From NCBI GenBank assembly GCA_028554795.2, contig CM068839.1, positions 86,511,540-86,575,539 of the forward strand: a DNA stretch of 64,000 nt, in the 5' to 3' direction. Positions 41,432 to 51,362 of this stretch are shown in pieces. A program made the translations under genes and the position numbers. Every line of letters starts with the position of its first letter. Positions within the stretch are counted from its first letter, which is position 1. Below the pieces are notes generated by a model. It saw only the letters and a list, made by a program, of their open reading frames with translations. It had not been told where the DNA came from and searched no databases. The DNA comes from Sinohyriopsis cumingii (lineage: Eukaryota > Mollusca > Bivalvia > Unionida > Unionidae).

Positions 41432-43560
41432 ATGAACGACTTCGATAGATTATCCCGAATAAAGCCCCTGAGCGGAGATAAATTTTGATGTCGACAGAAT
41501 ATCTTCTGACCTACCGATGCAAGATCTGGTTGATCCGAAAAATAAAAGTTTGATTAATAAAATTCACGACGCCAAGAAAGAATTTCACGCAGATGGTGCA
41601 ACTCATGTCTGGTCAACGTTTAAGATTATATGCAGCAAAGATATCATCGACGCTACGATGAATGACAAACGAGCGACAACTATCATTAAATACCTTGATA
41701 ATCGAAAGTATCTTTTCAGAATAAAATTTGTCATACTTGCAGAAACAGATTATTGGATTATCCCTGACAAATATGATCCTGTCCACGGTAATAAAAAAAA
41801 CTGTCGTACTAAGTAAAGATTCCAAGGTCTATTGACAGGTATTGACAGACCGTATTATGAACGAGCATATCCTGTAACAGCAGTTATTTATGGAATCTAT
41901 GTGATAAATGAAAAACCCAACGTTGATAAACTGGCGCCGATGAAATTTTCAAAAATAAACTGTATCTGAACGAGTAACAGAACATTTTACCGTTTCGACT
42001 CGTGGAAACGGTCTAACGGATAAAGACGTAAAATAATAAACACGTGGGGAGAAATGGTTAAAGATACCGGTGCGTCTATCAAAGATGTCGCTGAGTTACG
42101 AAAAAAATTAAAATTTCCAATAACCGTAGCGACGATAACAGGAGAGATTTTGTATGAATCAAAATATAAATCAAAAGGAACTTCGATTGAAATTATTGGT
42201 CATAACGCACACGCGTGGACTAACGCAGTAACAATATTTCCACGAGATCGAACTGTTAAATACTATCGCAGAGATATGTTTGATTTTATTAACGAAATAA
42301 GTAAAAACTATCCTGTGTCAGTATGGTTATTTCAGAGTTCTAACGACGAATCAGATATGGAAGAAAAAAGTAAATTTGATCAGTTTGTAAGACTAAATGG
42401 CGTTATTTATCGAACAGATCTTCTTCACGAGAAAATGAAAAATCTTGCACTGCAATATACTGATGATACTGACGAACTATTGAGCAACTGTTTTACTGTT
42501 CCGTCAGTTGTGGTTCATTTTGCTAGAAAGAAAAATTCGTGGAAACCAACTAGGTTTGATTTTCTTGATGGCATAGTATCCAGTTGTGTTGAATATGGAC
42601 ACGGTGGACTGTAGAATGCTAAATACGATCATAAAGATGTTGTTTCAGTTGATATGGTCGCGTGTTATCCCGGAAGTTTTCTCGGGATGGGAGATTGTTC
42701 TGTATACTTTAAAAGATTCGGTCATCCGACGCACGAAATGACGCGAGTATCGATAAATAGACCATTACCGGATTTTGACCTGACTGGATTCGCTTGTATC
42801 GAGTCATTTGAAATGTCTAAAGGACTTCATCCTATTTGTAATATTTGGTTGGAAAACATTTTTCAGAAAAAATGTGGGCACCAATAGTGCTATTACGGTA
42901 TATGCTTGATTGTGCGATATTAATATCGCTGAAGATCAGCGAAGCAATTATATCATATCGAAAACAAACCGAAGTTTGGTTACCACAACAAAAAGAGTAT
43001 TCGGATGAAAACCAGGATAAAACTGATTATGAAAATAAGATCACAAAAGATCTTGGTAGAAAAATAATTGGCAAGTTCACCCAAGGAGGATCATATGATC
43101 ATAAACGACATTGTACAAGATTGATCATGGACGATGCTGAGTTAGATATTATAATCTCTGATACAACGAACAAGAACACGTTTATAAGTCGAGAAATAGC
43201 TTTCTTGCCAAATGGAAATAAACTAGGTACAATTGTGAGCTACATGGACGGTGAGTCACCGCAGTTTACTCATTTAAGATCATCGATGCTCGCGTACGTT
43301 TCGATAAATTTATTATCGATGATAAATAAGGTTTCTACACTCGCTGTCAGAGTTACTACGGATTCGTTTTATATAAGTAAAAAATATTCAATACTGTTAG
43401 AAAAATTAAGCATAGACACTTGTGCATCGTGGGGTTCGTGAAGAATAAAAAAGGAAAATATACTTAATTATTCCGAATCCGCTGATGTTGCGGTTAAAGA
43501 TATTTACTGTAAAAAATATCAAACATCAAAACTGTTGTCGACAACTTCGTTCTTACCATC
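41432..43560 (+). pseudogene. PolB polymerase part of replicase remnant
   Basis: ATG at 41,432 (MNDFDRLSRIKPLSGDKF). After an N-terminal region with no clear exonuclease motif to the eye come SSCVEYGHGGL, VVSVDMVACYPGSFLGMGDC (motif A), RFGHPTHEMTRVSINRPLPD and TGFACIESFEM. Further on are RKQTEVWLPQQKE, GRKIIGKFTQGG (motif B), FTHLRSSMLAYVSINLLSM and RVTTDSFYIS (motif C). It resembles a polymerase family I recall from cnidarian and sponge genomes, in which a helicase follows. It is not close to the Polinton A polymerase. Fossil, broken. Confidence 0.8.
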
Positions 43561-44560
43561 GGTATACGATGCAATAACTAGACACAAAACAGTTTATCTA
43601 AACGGACCTAGCGGTTCTGGTAAAACCACTCGAGCTATCTAACTATTTCAGAATTCAGATATGATTGTGCTAACACCTACACACAGACTCGCGCGAGAAA
43701 TGAAACAACGAGGAGTACAATCATGTACTTATCACAGCTTCTTCCAATGGAAGGGTGATACACGGACATCTTTAAGGATGGGAGAAAAATATATTCCAAG
43801 GATCATAATATGGGATGAAATATGCACTCAACCGCTAGAAACATTAAAAATGTTTCTTGATTGGTTATTAACAAGAAATACTGCTGTGATAATGTGCGGC
43901 GATCACGGTCAACCACCACCCGTAGTTGGACCATCTCCACATGATTGGCTGAAAAATTTCGTTGACCACTTCGAAGAAGTGGCTGATGATCATAGAACAC
44001 TTGATGCAGAATTAAAGGAATTTAAAAAATTAATCAGACTACAACCGAATAAAATTCAGTGTGAGGTAATGCGCGAGATAATTTCAGAAACACCCATGAA
44101 AGACTTTTTTGCGCGAGTGGAGACCACACGATTTGACAGTTGCAAGTAGAAAGATAGTTCATGATACACTTCAACGGGAGTTGTTTCAGTTACAACGAGA
44201 AAAGTTTCCAACGTTGCCAGTTCCGTTATGTTATCGACCAGCAGATACGCGACGCTAAAATATTGACGTTGATATACTAGGACAGACCGAGTCAAGGAAA
44301 CAGAATCTTGTGTTGAATGATATTGTTGCAGTTGATGTTGATGTTGTTGAAGATGCTCTACGTGCTGATAAATCCCCGTGGACGCTTGGATACGCGATGA
44401 CGATTCATTCATCTCAGGGATTAACTATTACTGATACAGTTGTTTGGATCGTTGATGATCGTATCTAATGGTCGAACTTAGTTTATCTTGCAGTGTCTCG
44501 AGTTAGAAAAATATCTCAATTGAGACGAATCGTCATGGACTCGTCAGTGATCAATGATGA
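43561..44560 (+). pseudogene. SF1 helicase part of replicase remnant
   Basis: Walker A is VYLNGPSGSGKTTRAI. Motif Ia region is VLTPTHRLAREMKQRG, then YHSFFQWKGDTR. Walker B is RIIIWDEICTQPLETL and motif III is VIMCGDHGQPPPVVGPSPHD. Near 44,385-44,510 are LGYAMTIHSSQGLTITDTVV and NLVYLAVSRVRKISQ, motifs V and VI of Pif1/RecD-type helicases. It would unwind DNA for the polymerase. Fossil, broken. Confidence 0.85.
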
Positions 44561-44639
44561 TTTTGACGAATGTCAAAATGATATAATAAGAAAAAAATTA
44601 TCTGGTTATAAACAAAGTGACAAAAAAACAAACGCGATT

Positions 44640-44845
44640 TTGATCTTGATGTTGATTTTATTAATGCGCTGAAACAACAACAGAATAATCATTGTGCAAG
44701 TTGTAATTGTATAATGTTATGGCGGTATCCTAAAAATGATCCAAGACAATTTACCGTAGATAGAAAAAATAACAATCTTGGTCATACACGAGAAAATATC
44801 ATGTTGACCTGTCTTGAATGTAACCGACGTCGCGGCGCTAGTTAA
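44640..44845 (+). pseudogene. HNH-type C-terminal domain of replicase
   Basis: The segment has NHCASCNCIML, then PRQFTVDRKNNNLGHTRENI and MLTCLECNRRRGAS. Two C-x2-C pairs and the D-R-x-x-N-x-x-G-H-x-x-x-N core match HNH nucleases. It closes the replicase and overlaps the integrase end by eight bases, tail to tail. Confidence 0.75.
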
Positions 44846-45621
44846 GTGATTTGGGTGGTAATTGTGTGTCATTGGGAATTACTTGTAATTGTTCACGTAC
44901 AAATCCACGTTGAGGAGCAGTTGAATCCAGCCTGTAGATTGCGGGTCTACCTGAGGATCTTGTCACGGTGGATATCTTGTATGTGGTAATACTCCAAATA
45001 GGATCAGTCGCTCTTTTTTTACCACCTTCAAGTTCACCGGGCTCATATAAATACCTTACAGTGATATTACCTAATACTGGCTGTGCTGAAAGATCACGTT
45101 GTTGTGTATGTATATTTTTTTGTAATTGCATTAATAGGTTTCATGTTGGTCGTTCGAGTTGTTTCATTATTTAATGCAGTTATCACACTTGGTAATCTTG
45201 CAACCCATTCACGAGATCTCGTATCCTGAATAAATTCCTTTGCGTATTGATATCCAAATAACCGCTCAGCAAGTGTTCGATTAAATCGTTCAACAATTGC
45301 CTGATCACGATGAATTGCAGTATGTCCTCGTCGTATTTTGGTATTATGTTGTTTCATTAACGATGATACTGGACCAAGAAATTCCTTGCCAGGATCAACC
45401 TGTAGCAGCTGTGGCCATCGTAGATCACCTCGTTGATAAATTCGTTCAAACGCATCGGCTACTTCAGATGCTGTTTTCGTTGATAGCGGTTCTGCATCTT
45501 TATATCTACTTGCAACATCAAGAACAGTTAGCGCGTACTTGTATGTTATTTGACGTCGACCAATTTTAACGGTATCATGAGGTAAAAACAGAATATCAAA
45601 ACGCCCATCGCCTCCGCACAT
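44838..45621 (-). pseudogene. Polinton B integrase remnant (rve)
   Basis: The minus strand shows FDILFLPHDTVKIGRRQ, YALTVLDVASRYKDAEPLST with the first Asp, LLQVDPGKEFLGPVSSLMKQ with the second, and DQAIVERFNRTLAERLF with the Glu, in normal spacing. NNETTRTTNMKPINAITKK ends the core. The C-terminal SH3-like part (44,838-45,131) has GNITVRYLYEPGELEGGKKR and WSITTYKISTVTRS. It lacks the chromodomain seen in Polinton A. Its upstream side abuts a foreign polymerase fragment. Fossil, broken. Confidence 0.88.
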
Positions 45622-46616
45622 TCAGTCCGCCTTTATAATAAACGGCACAGACGTGCTCAAGGTGTTGACTCTAAAAGTCCAATATGTTTTCGCCTTCCTT
45701 TGGTAGTTGCTGCATTGGGGTTTCAGCAAGTCTGGCCGACTGCATTGGTGGAAGCAGGGGTGGTAAGTATGCTTCTTTTTCTTGTACCTGCTTTTCTGAT
45801 ACACCAGACGGCTGACGCTCTAGATCCAAACCTACTGGCCCTTTTCGCCCTCATTCGGAACAGCAGGTCGATATCATGCAACCCCGAATAGAGGGTTTTG
45901 CCGCTCAAGTCTTAACAGGGAAACTGCTTTTCCCAGGTGCTTTTGGTACTTGATTGGGAACTGCTAGGTTTCTTCTACTGCGTACAGCGCCGATACAGTT
46001 TCCCTCTTAAAACAGCGGTCGTCAGAGTTCTGTACGACAGCCACCGCCTTCATCAAATCCACAGCTGGCGGGCTGCGAATGCAACTCTGTCGCCAAAATT
46101 TCTGGTACTGCGATACGCCATCACTCGAGTTTGTTTTCCAAAAATCTTGGCTTTGGGTTCGACAACTAGCTGCCGGATCTCGCCGTCGAGCAGCACAAGG
46201 ACGGAATTTCCCCCTAATTAGGATTACTACTGACAACGCCTTTAACCCAGCTGCAGTTCTGTCTTCCTGTGTCGTCAGCACGAGGTTGAACTTCAGGCCA
46301 TCAAGTCTTCCGAGTTCCTTGTTAATAACAATATGTGCACCGGGCTCAATAATGTCCAGAAAAGTAATGGCGTTACCTTTCATATAGTGGTATGTGAGCA
46401 TGGTTGTCTTTAACATTGTTATAGGCTCTTCCCTGTCTCCGTACGAATTGTAGCTGCCCTAAAGCTCGCTAATCAGCCCGTCTATCAGGTCGCCACTGTG
46501 CCTCGCAGCGCAGTCTCGCGTCTGAGAGACGAAGGGCTGGATGGCGTCGTCCTCCTCTGTGCTGACACTCCATTAAACAACTCGTAAATCAGATTGTCCA
46601 CGTAACCGGTCATTTT
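45622..46616 (-). pseudogene. N-terminal PolB fragment of a third Polinton lineage
   Basis: The minus strand shows MTGYVDNLIYELF, KGNAITFLDIIEPGAHIVIN, LGRLDGLKFNLVLTTQ, KAVAVVQNSDDRCF with SALY, SGLHDIDLLFRMRAK and MQQLPKEGENILDF. I recognise these as successive blocks of the N-terminal region of a widespread invertebrate Polinton polymerase (usually read as INxxLGxLDGLKFNLVL and VxNxDDxCFxWAxLxAL). They differ from both other polymerases in the window. The fragment is richer in G+C than the rest of Polinton B. It is a fossil piece, broken. Confidence 0.65.
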
Positions 46617-47021
46617 TAATGTGTATATGGCATAGTCCACTAACTTCTAAGTAAATGTTATGCCTCATTCGTGAACAGCGAATGTTGTATTAAACTGTGT
46701 ATGTTAAGGTGCTCAAATTTATTTTTCTAAAATTAAATCAGACACGTTACATTTGCAAATTTCTTCCATGTTATTTCTCCTTTCTACTCAAATTTATCTT
46801 CACTGTTCCACCTCGGTGTTTGAGGCATATCCTTCTAGTGATCGACATTGAAATGTGCAAAGTGAATTTGCTTAGGTGGCGGTAGGTAAATTTGCCATAT
46901 TGCCTGTTTAGATAACCACGTTTTAGCAGTAGAATGTTTAAGCGCTGCTGCATCAGCAAGTTTACTAATTGCTGCTTTACCTTTCCAGTATCCAATTGGG
47001 GAATAATAAATCGATTCAATT
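46617..47021. other. Spacer in Polinton B
   Basis: About 400 bases of AT-rich DNA between the polymerase fragment and the phospholipase gene. No coherent gene or RNA is seen. Confidence 0.5.
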
Positions 47022-47561
47022 TTATATATTACCAGCCCCTAGCGTTAATTTACCTTTCATCGCGGATCTTACTAACAAATTATCTAATTTTTCTTTGATA
47101 TTTTTATTTTTTATAGAATTTAGCGCATGAATTAATTTCACATCTGCAATATGCCTATGTTGTAGATCATTGCTTTTATACGCAACATCATGAGCATGAC
47201 ATGCTTTATCAATAGCGTTTATTGGTTCCTCGCCTGGTTTTGGTTGATCCTGATTATCAAGCCTGATATCGAGTCGAGTACCAGGACCGCAATAATTATA
47301 TCCTGGTAGGTGTTTTTCTCCTGGGTATTTAGCCCACGGAGTCCCGGGTAATTTTGTTAATTTTGCTGCAATATCACCTCCTCGTTGCTTTTTTTTTAAC
47401 GCTGACTTTGTTCCTGATTTATCACCGGGAATAAATTTAAATTTCTTTGTACCACACCGCGTACACTTACCCGTAACCGCTGATCTGTTATTTTTTGTGG
47501 TAATAGTTGTTAGTGTATCCGTCGGGGTACGCGTCCTGCACTTCACACAATATAAATCCAT
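47022..47561 (-). CDS. Phospholipase A2-like protein with zinc ribbon
   Basis: The minus-strand ATG at 47,561 gives 180 residues. The N-terminus is a zinc ribbon (MDLYCVKCRTRTPTD, then GKCTRCGTKKFKFIPG). A basic linker is followed by HLPGYNYCGPGTRLDIRLDN with the calcium-loop YxYCGPG. Then comes INAIDKACHAHDVAYKSN with the catalytic HD pair. This is the viral PLA2 of parvovirus VP1, used to breach endosomal membranes, here combined with a zinc ribbon. The frame is open upstream for 30 more residues, but MDLYCVKC is the usual start. It looks whole. Confidence 0.85.
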   Translation of the reverse strand: MDLYCVKCRTRTPTDTLTTITTKNNRSAVTGKCTRCGTKKFKFIPGDKSGTKSALKKKQRGGDIAAKLTKLPGTPWAKYPGEKHLPGYNYCGPGTRLDIRLDNQDQPKPGEEPINAIDKACHAHDVAYKSNDLQHRHIADVKLIHALNSIKNKNIKEKLDNLLVRSAMKGKLTLGAGNI

Positions 47562-48240
47562 GGATATTTTATACAGCATGGATATAATTGATTTTTCAGC
47601 GACAAGAAAACGAGAACCTATCAAGCACCATCCTGCGTTACCGAATTCCATCAGAATGATAATAATAGGACCATCTGCAAGTGGAAAGACGCAGTTGTAA
47701 CTTAATCTTATAATGAGATGGTTAAAGTGGGATAAATTGTACTTGGTAGTCCCGTCAGTTGATGATCAACGATGTTATGATGTGCTTAAGGATTTTAATG
47801 AAAACGCGCAAATAGATAAAGATAACGATGTTATCGAGTTTATAACCGATATTGATGAAGCACCATCAGTAGATTCCATAGACGGATATATTAATGATTT
47901 GGTTGTATACGACGATGTGATGCTGGACAAACAATCAAATCCAGCTAGGATATTTTCTCGAGGTAGACATAAAAATACCGATGTCATTTATGTTACTCAA
48001 CGATACACACAAATACCAAAAGTGATCAGAGATAACTGTAATATTTTAGTTGTGTTTAATGGAGTTGATACACATACGTTGCGAAATGTTCATCAAACTT
48101 GGTACAGCGGTGACATGGATATAATTAAATTCAAAAATTTCTTTGCACGAGCGCAAGCTACTCCGCATGGATTTATAACATTAAATTTGCACGATCCTAG
48201 AACAAGATATCGTATTGGACTTGATAAAATATTTGGATAA
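47560..48240 (+). pseudogene. Packaging ATPase (Polinton B)
   Basis: Start at 47,560 or 47,578 (MDIIDFSATRKREPIKH). Walker A is MIIIGPSASGKTQL, Walker B LVVYDDVMLDKQ, then a sensor VIYVTQRYTQIPKVIRDNCN and a C-terminal ATPHGFITLNLHDPRTRYRI. It is an FtsK/HerA-type packaging ATPase, distinct from the Polinton A copy. It is head to head with the phospholipase gene: a CCATGG palindrome at 47,558-47,563 holds an ATG on each strand. It ends eight bases before the right inverted repeat. Broken, lightly. Confidence 0.88.
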
Positions 48241-48248
48241 ATTAATAT

Positions 48249-48478
48249 AGCAACAGAGGAGGCGGGACCTCAGGTTGGTTCGTTTTTTATAATATACTCG
48301 CCATTAACAAGTTTTTAGTTGGAGAAATAAAGTGGACTAACCTAGGGACTCTAGGGACTTTTTGAGAGTCCTCAGCTAGTTATTTTGATTTTTAAAGTTA
48401 TTAATCCTTTTTTTTAGGAAGGCTTATTTCGGTTTTTGGACGCTTCCAAAAGTCGGTCTGTTCGCCTCCTCTGCTGCT
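48249..48478 (-). repeat. Polinton B right terminal inverted repeat
   Basis: Reverse complement of 33,279-33,510 with a handful of differences. Its outer end is CGCCTCCTCTGCTGCT and its inner end AGCAACAGAGGAGGCG. Confidence 0.92.
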
Positions 48479-48728
48479 CATTTCAATCAAAAAATATTTG
48501 AAAAAGTATAGAAAGGGTATAATTTCTATTGATTTGCTGAATAAAAAAATTAAAAGATGAAACAATCGTTTCACAATGACTTGTCTGCAATGTTTATTTA
48601 TATTGCAAACAGTACAAAAACCGAAAATAGTCCCAGAATTTATAGATGTGTAGAAAAGTCCAGATCAATAGCACGTGATCGTTTATAGCCAATCGTATTG
48701 CGGAAAATCCGTTTCATTGATAAAAATT

Positions 48729-48730
<2 letters not shown>

Positions 48731-48795
<65 letters not shown>
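48731..48795. repeat. (TA)n(GATA)n microsatellite
   Basis: About 14 TA units followed by about 9 GATA units, directly before a hairpin repeat. Confidence 0.95.
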
Positions 48796-48796
<1 letters not shown>

Positions 48797-48930
48797 TATG
48801 TACGCTGTATCAATGATATACCACGAGATGTATACATTTTTCATTAACAGGAAACGAGGCTTGCCCGAGTTTCCTTGTAATGAAAAATTTATACAACGAG
48901 TGGTATATCATTAATACAGCGTACATACTA
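48794..48930. repeat. Long hairpin-forming inverted repeat
   Basis: Arms of about 60 bases begin TAGTATGTACGCTGTATCAA and end with the reverse complement at 48,930. The centre is GGAAAC-GAGGCTTGCCCGAG-TTTCC. Only a few mismatches. It has the look of a foldback or MITE-like element beside a TA/GATA tract. Confidence 0.85.
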
Positions 48931-49496
48931 TACATATATTTTATTTATACCACATCAAAGTTTTCATGTTATATGGGAGATAAAACTGACGACAACAAAC
49001 AGTGCACTTTAGGGGAGTGAACTCTTCACAACCCCTCGCATGTATGTACGCTCAAAAAGAAGTTCTGTAGTGATTCACAATTTCCTGTACACTTCATACA
49101 TATTAATTCCTATATGTTTCCTTTAGCAATATTAAATGAAATGAAAACACAAGGCTGATAGTTAACATTCAAACTATTTTTAATAACGTGCATGCAAACA
49201 TTGAATTTGCAGCGTTCGTTGTAATGAACAGTAACAGGGTGTCCATTTGCATCTATAGCAACAGTACGATTCGAGCCAGAAACATCAAAATAATGAAGGA
49301 ACAATAGGTAATTAAACAATTTAACCTTAACCACATTTCATTGATATCGTTTATGCCCATATTTCGCTATTCCTACTGACTGGCAGTGTCACTTTCAATA
49401 ATTCTCCTACGTTTCCGCTGTGTTGGCCCTGTTTGAGAATTCGCCTGTTGAAAAAAGTTGACCCAGTTAGGATCTCGTTCATGTTTTCCGTGAGGT
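48931..49496. other. Spacer after hairpin
   Basis: No supportable gene. A minus-strand frame at 49,110-49,334 encodes a peptide with AIDANGHPVTVHYNERCKF but lacks any family signature. Confidence 0.5.
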
Positions 49497-50885
49497 TCAT
49501 AACAAACATATTTTGTACGGTGATGTTTGATGCGTAGAATGGGTTGCTGATAATCTGATTCTGCTGAATATTACACGTTTGGGAACTTGATATACTATAG
49601 TCAGTTGCTGTGCAGTTGGAAATTTCTTTGTTGTGGGAGTGGGGTTGACAGCATCATTACTTGGGTGGCCGGTGTTGCTCAGATAATTTGAGTACGTCTG
49701 TTGTTGTTTTGCACTAATGTTTGAATAGCTGTTTATAGACTGTACGTTTTTGTGGCCTGAAATTTGCCGGATATCAGTTGGGGGAATGTTTTTGTCTCTT
49801 AACTTCTGAATAAAGTACTTTCGGCTACTTGTGTTTTTTAATTTCTTTCTTTCTGTAATATTTGCCTTTTCTTTCATTTTTTTCATGACGCATCCAAGTT
49901 TGTTAATTCCAACGACTTGTTTCCTAAACCATTTTGGGTTTGTCGCTGAGATTGGTATAGTGTTCGGCACAATATAGAAAGGATCTTCACGTTGACAAAA
50001 GTCTGCTGGTCTTAGCTCAGCATACCGTTTGTAGATAGCAAGTGGATCTCTCTCTTTGTTGTTTTTGTTTTTGTCTTTGTTTTCATACATCTTAGGTTTA
50101 ATATCTCTGATGTCCTTGACATTGTCTCCTGTTCTTGTTTTTGTCTGCCTTTCATTGAGTTCAAGATACTCGAGGCCATTCACATCTTTATTTAGTGTAA
50201 CATCACCCCATTTCAGATTGTAATGTTCAGTCACTCCCCTCAAACCAAAATGCACAGAGTTGTTAAACCACAATGTGTTAACAATGGCTTCAGGTGTTTC
50301 CATCCCCATTAGTTTTTTTACTATACAAGGCATTTATTTCTTCGTCTGTGATTGGTTGACTCCGATTGGTTTTATTTCCTTTTCCTTTAGATTTTAAATC
50401 TTTTTGCTTTGCCCGAGGAGCTTCCCTTATTAATGCAAAATTTGTGTCTTTTCCTCTCATGATTGTACTTGCATATTTCTTGATTTTTAGGTGGCGATCA
50501 ATGGAGCTGATGATGCTTCTTAAGCTGTTCGGTTCAAACACAGATCCATCTTTTCTCCTAACAATGAGTATAAAACCAGCCAGGTGCTGATCCAAATTCG
50601 AATGGGTGTATCTTGTGTAAATTTCTGAATTCATTTTTTGACTGCAAGAATTCTGTCACTAGCCGTACATCAAAAAGTGTCTTTTTTTAAAGTGTTTGCA
50701 TTCTGCTTACTTTCTATAAATTTCAGTATAGCATCAGGCTCATGGTGTACAAATCTGTCTTCCCTAACACAATGATCATTTTCATTTACAAATGTCTCAG
50801 CCATGTCTCTATCAAACTCTCAAATTAACTCACAGTTTAGTAGATTAGATGTTGCTTCATCATCGTGCTCCTTATCTGGTGTCAT
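49497..50885 (-). pseudogene. Crypton-type tyrosine recombinase gene, decayed
   Basis: The minus strand from an ATG at 50,885 reads MTPDKEHDDEATSNLLNCEL, then ESKQNANTLKK, VTEFLQSKNEFRNLHKIHPF, HLAGFILIVRRKDGSVFEPN and SLRSIISSIDRHLK. The catalytic part (50,333-49,497) has NTLWFNNSVHFGLRGVTEHY with the first Arg, LELNERQTKTRTG, TSSRKYFIQKLRDKN with the second Arg region, and ISGHKNVQSINSYS with His and Tyr. This is the KIAA1958/ZMYM-type domain derived from Cryptons, DNA transposons with a tyrosine recombinase. It has an in-frame TGA at about 50,820, a frame change at the A-run near 50,690, another near 50,600 and one near 50,310. The family's HxxR reads TSSR. Confidence 0.7.
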
Positions 50886-51297
50886 TGTTTTCTTTTTTCC
50901 ACAGAGTTGCAGTGTTTGATGTTTGCCAGAGGGAAAGACTGGAAACAGCAGTGTTGACAGATATGACAGCAGACGACACAGGTTGGAACTCAATAATATT
51001 TATTTCCTGAATTCGGTATGGTTGTTTTTTGGGGGGTGTTTTTTTTGTTGCATAAAAATGTTAGTTTCTATAAAAAATATTTTACAAGAAAATCATTTTC
51101 TAGTTATTTTTTCTTTTTTAAATGTAATATTACAAGAAATTCATACCCATGTTTAGAGAGTATAATAGTTATAAAAACATGTTCATTATGCGTCATCATA
51201 CGCCATGGGCAAATCACAATTTGATATACCACTACTATTGGTATATCAAGTTGCTTTATACCAACACTTCAAAGGCCATGTTATATATAATGTATGT

Positions 51298-51299
<2 letters not shown>

Positions 51300-51361
<62 letters not shown>
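51300..51361. repeat. (TA)n microsatellite
   Basis: About 30 TA units. A short palindrome (GATATACCACTACTATTGGT with ATATC) lies 70 bases upstream. Confidence 0.95.

Positions 51362-51362
<1 letters not shown>

Larger units (their letters stand above)
33279..48478. mobile_element. Polinton B, complete fossil with TIRs
   Basis: A 15.2 kb element bounded by inverted repeats of about 230 bases, starting AGCAGCAG. TCATTT lies before the left end and CATTT (or TCATTT sharing the terminal T) after the right end, fitting the 5-6 base target duplication of Polintons. Parts recognised: pX-like, adenain-type protease, fibre-like, membrane, penton-like, HNH endonuclease, PolB-helicase-HNH, integrase, phospholipase A2, packaging ATPase. 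It is of a different lineage from Polinton A. The repeats differ by only a handful of bases, so insertion may be fairly recent. Several genes are open; others are interrupted, by perhaps ten breaks in all. It contains a SINE and a foreign polymerase fragment. Confidence 0.9.

Noticed and set aside
49110-49334. 74-residue minus-strand frame
   Set aside because: No recognisable motif, no splice signals and no conserved context.
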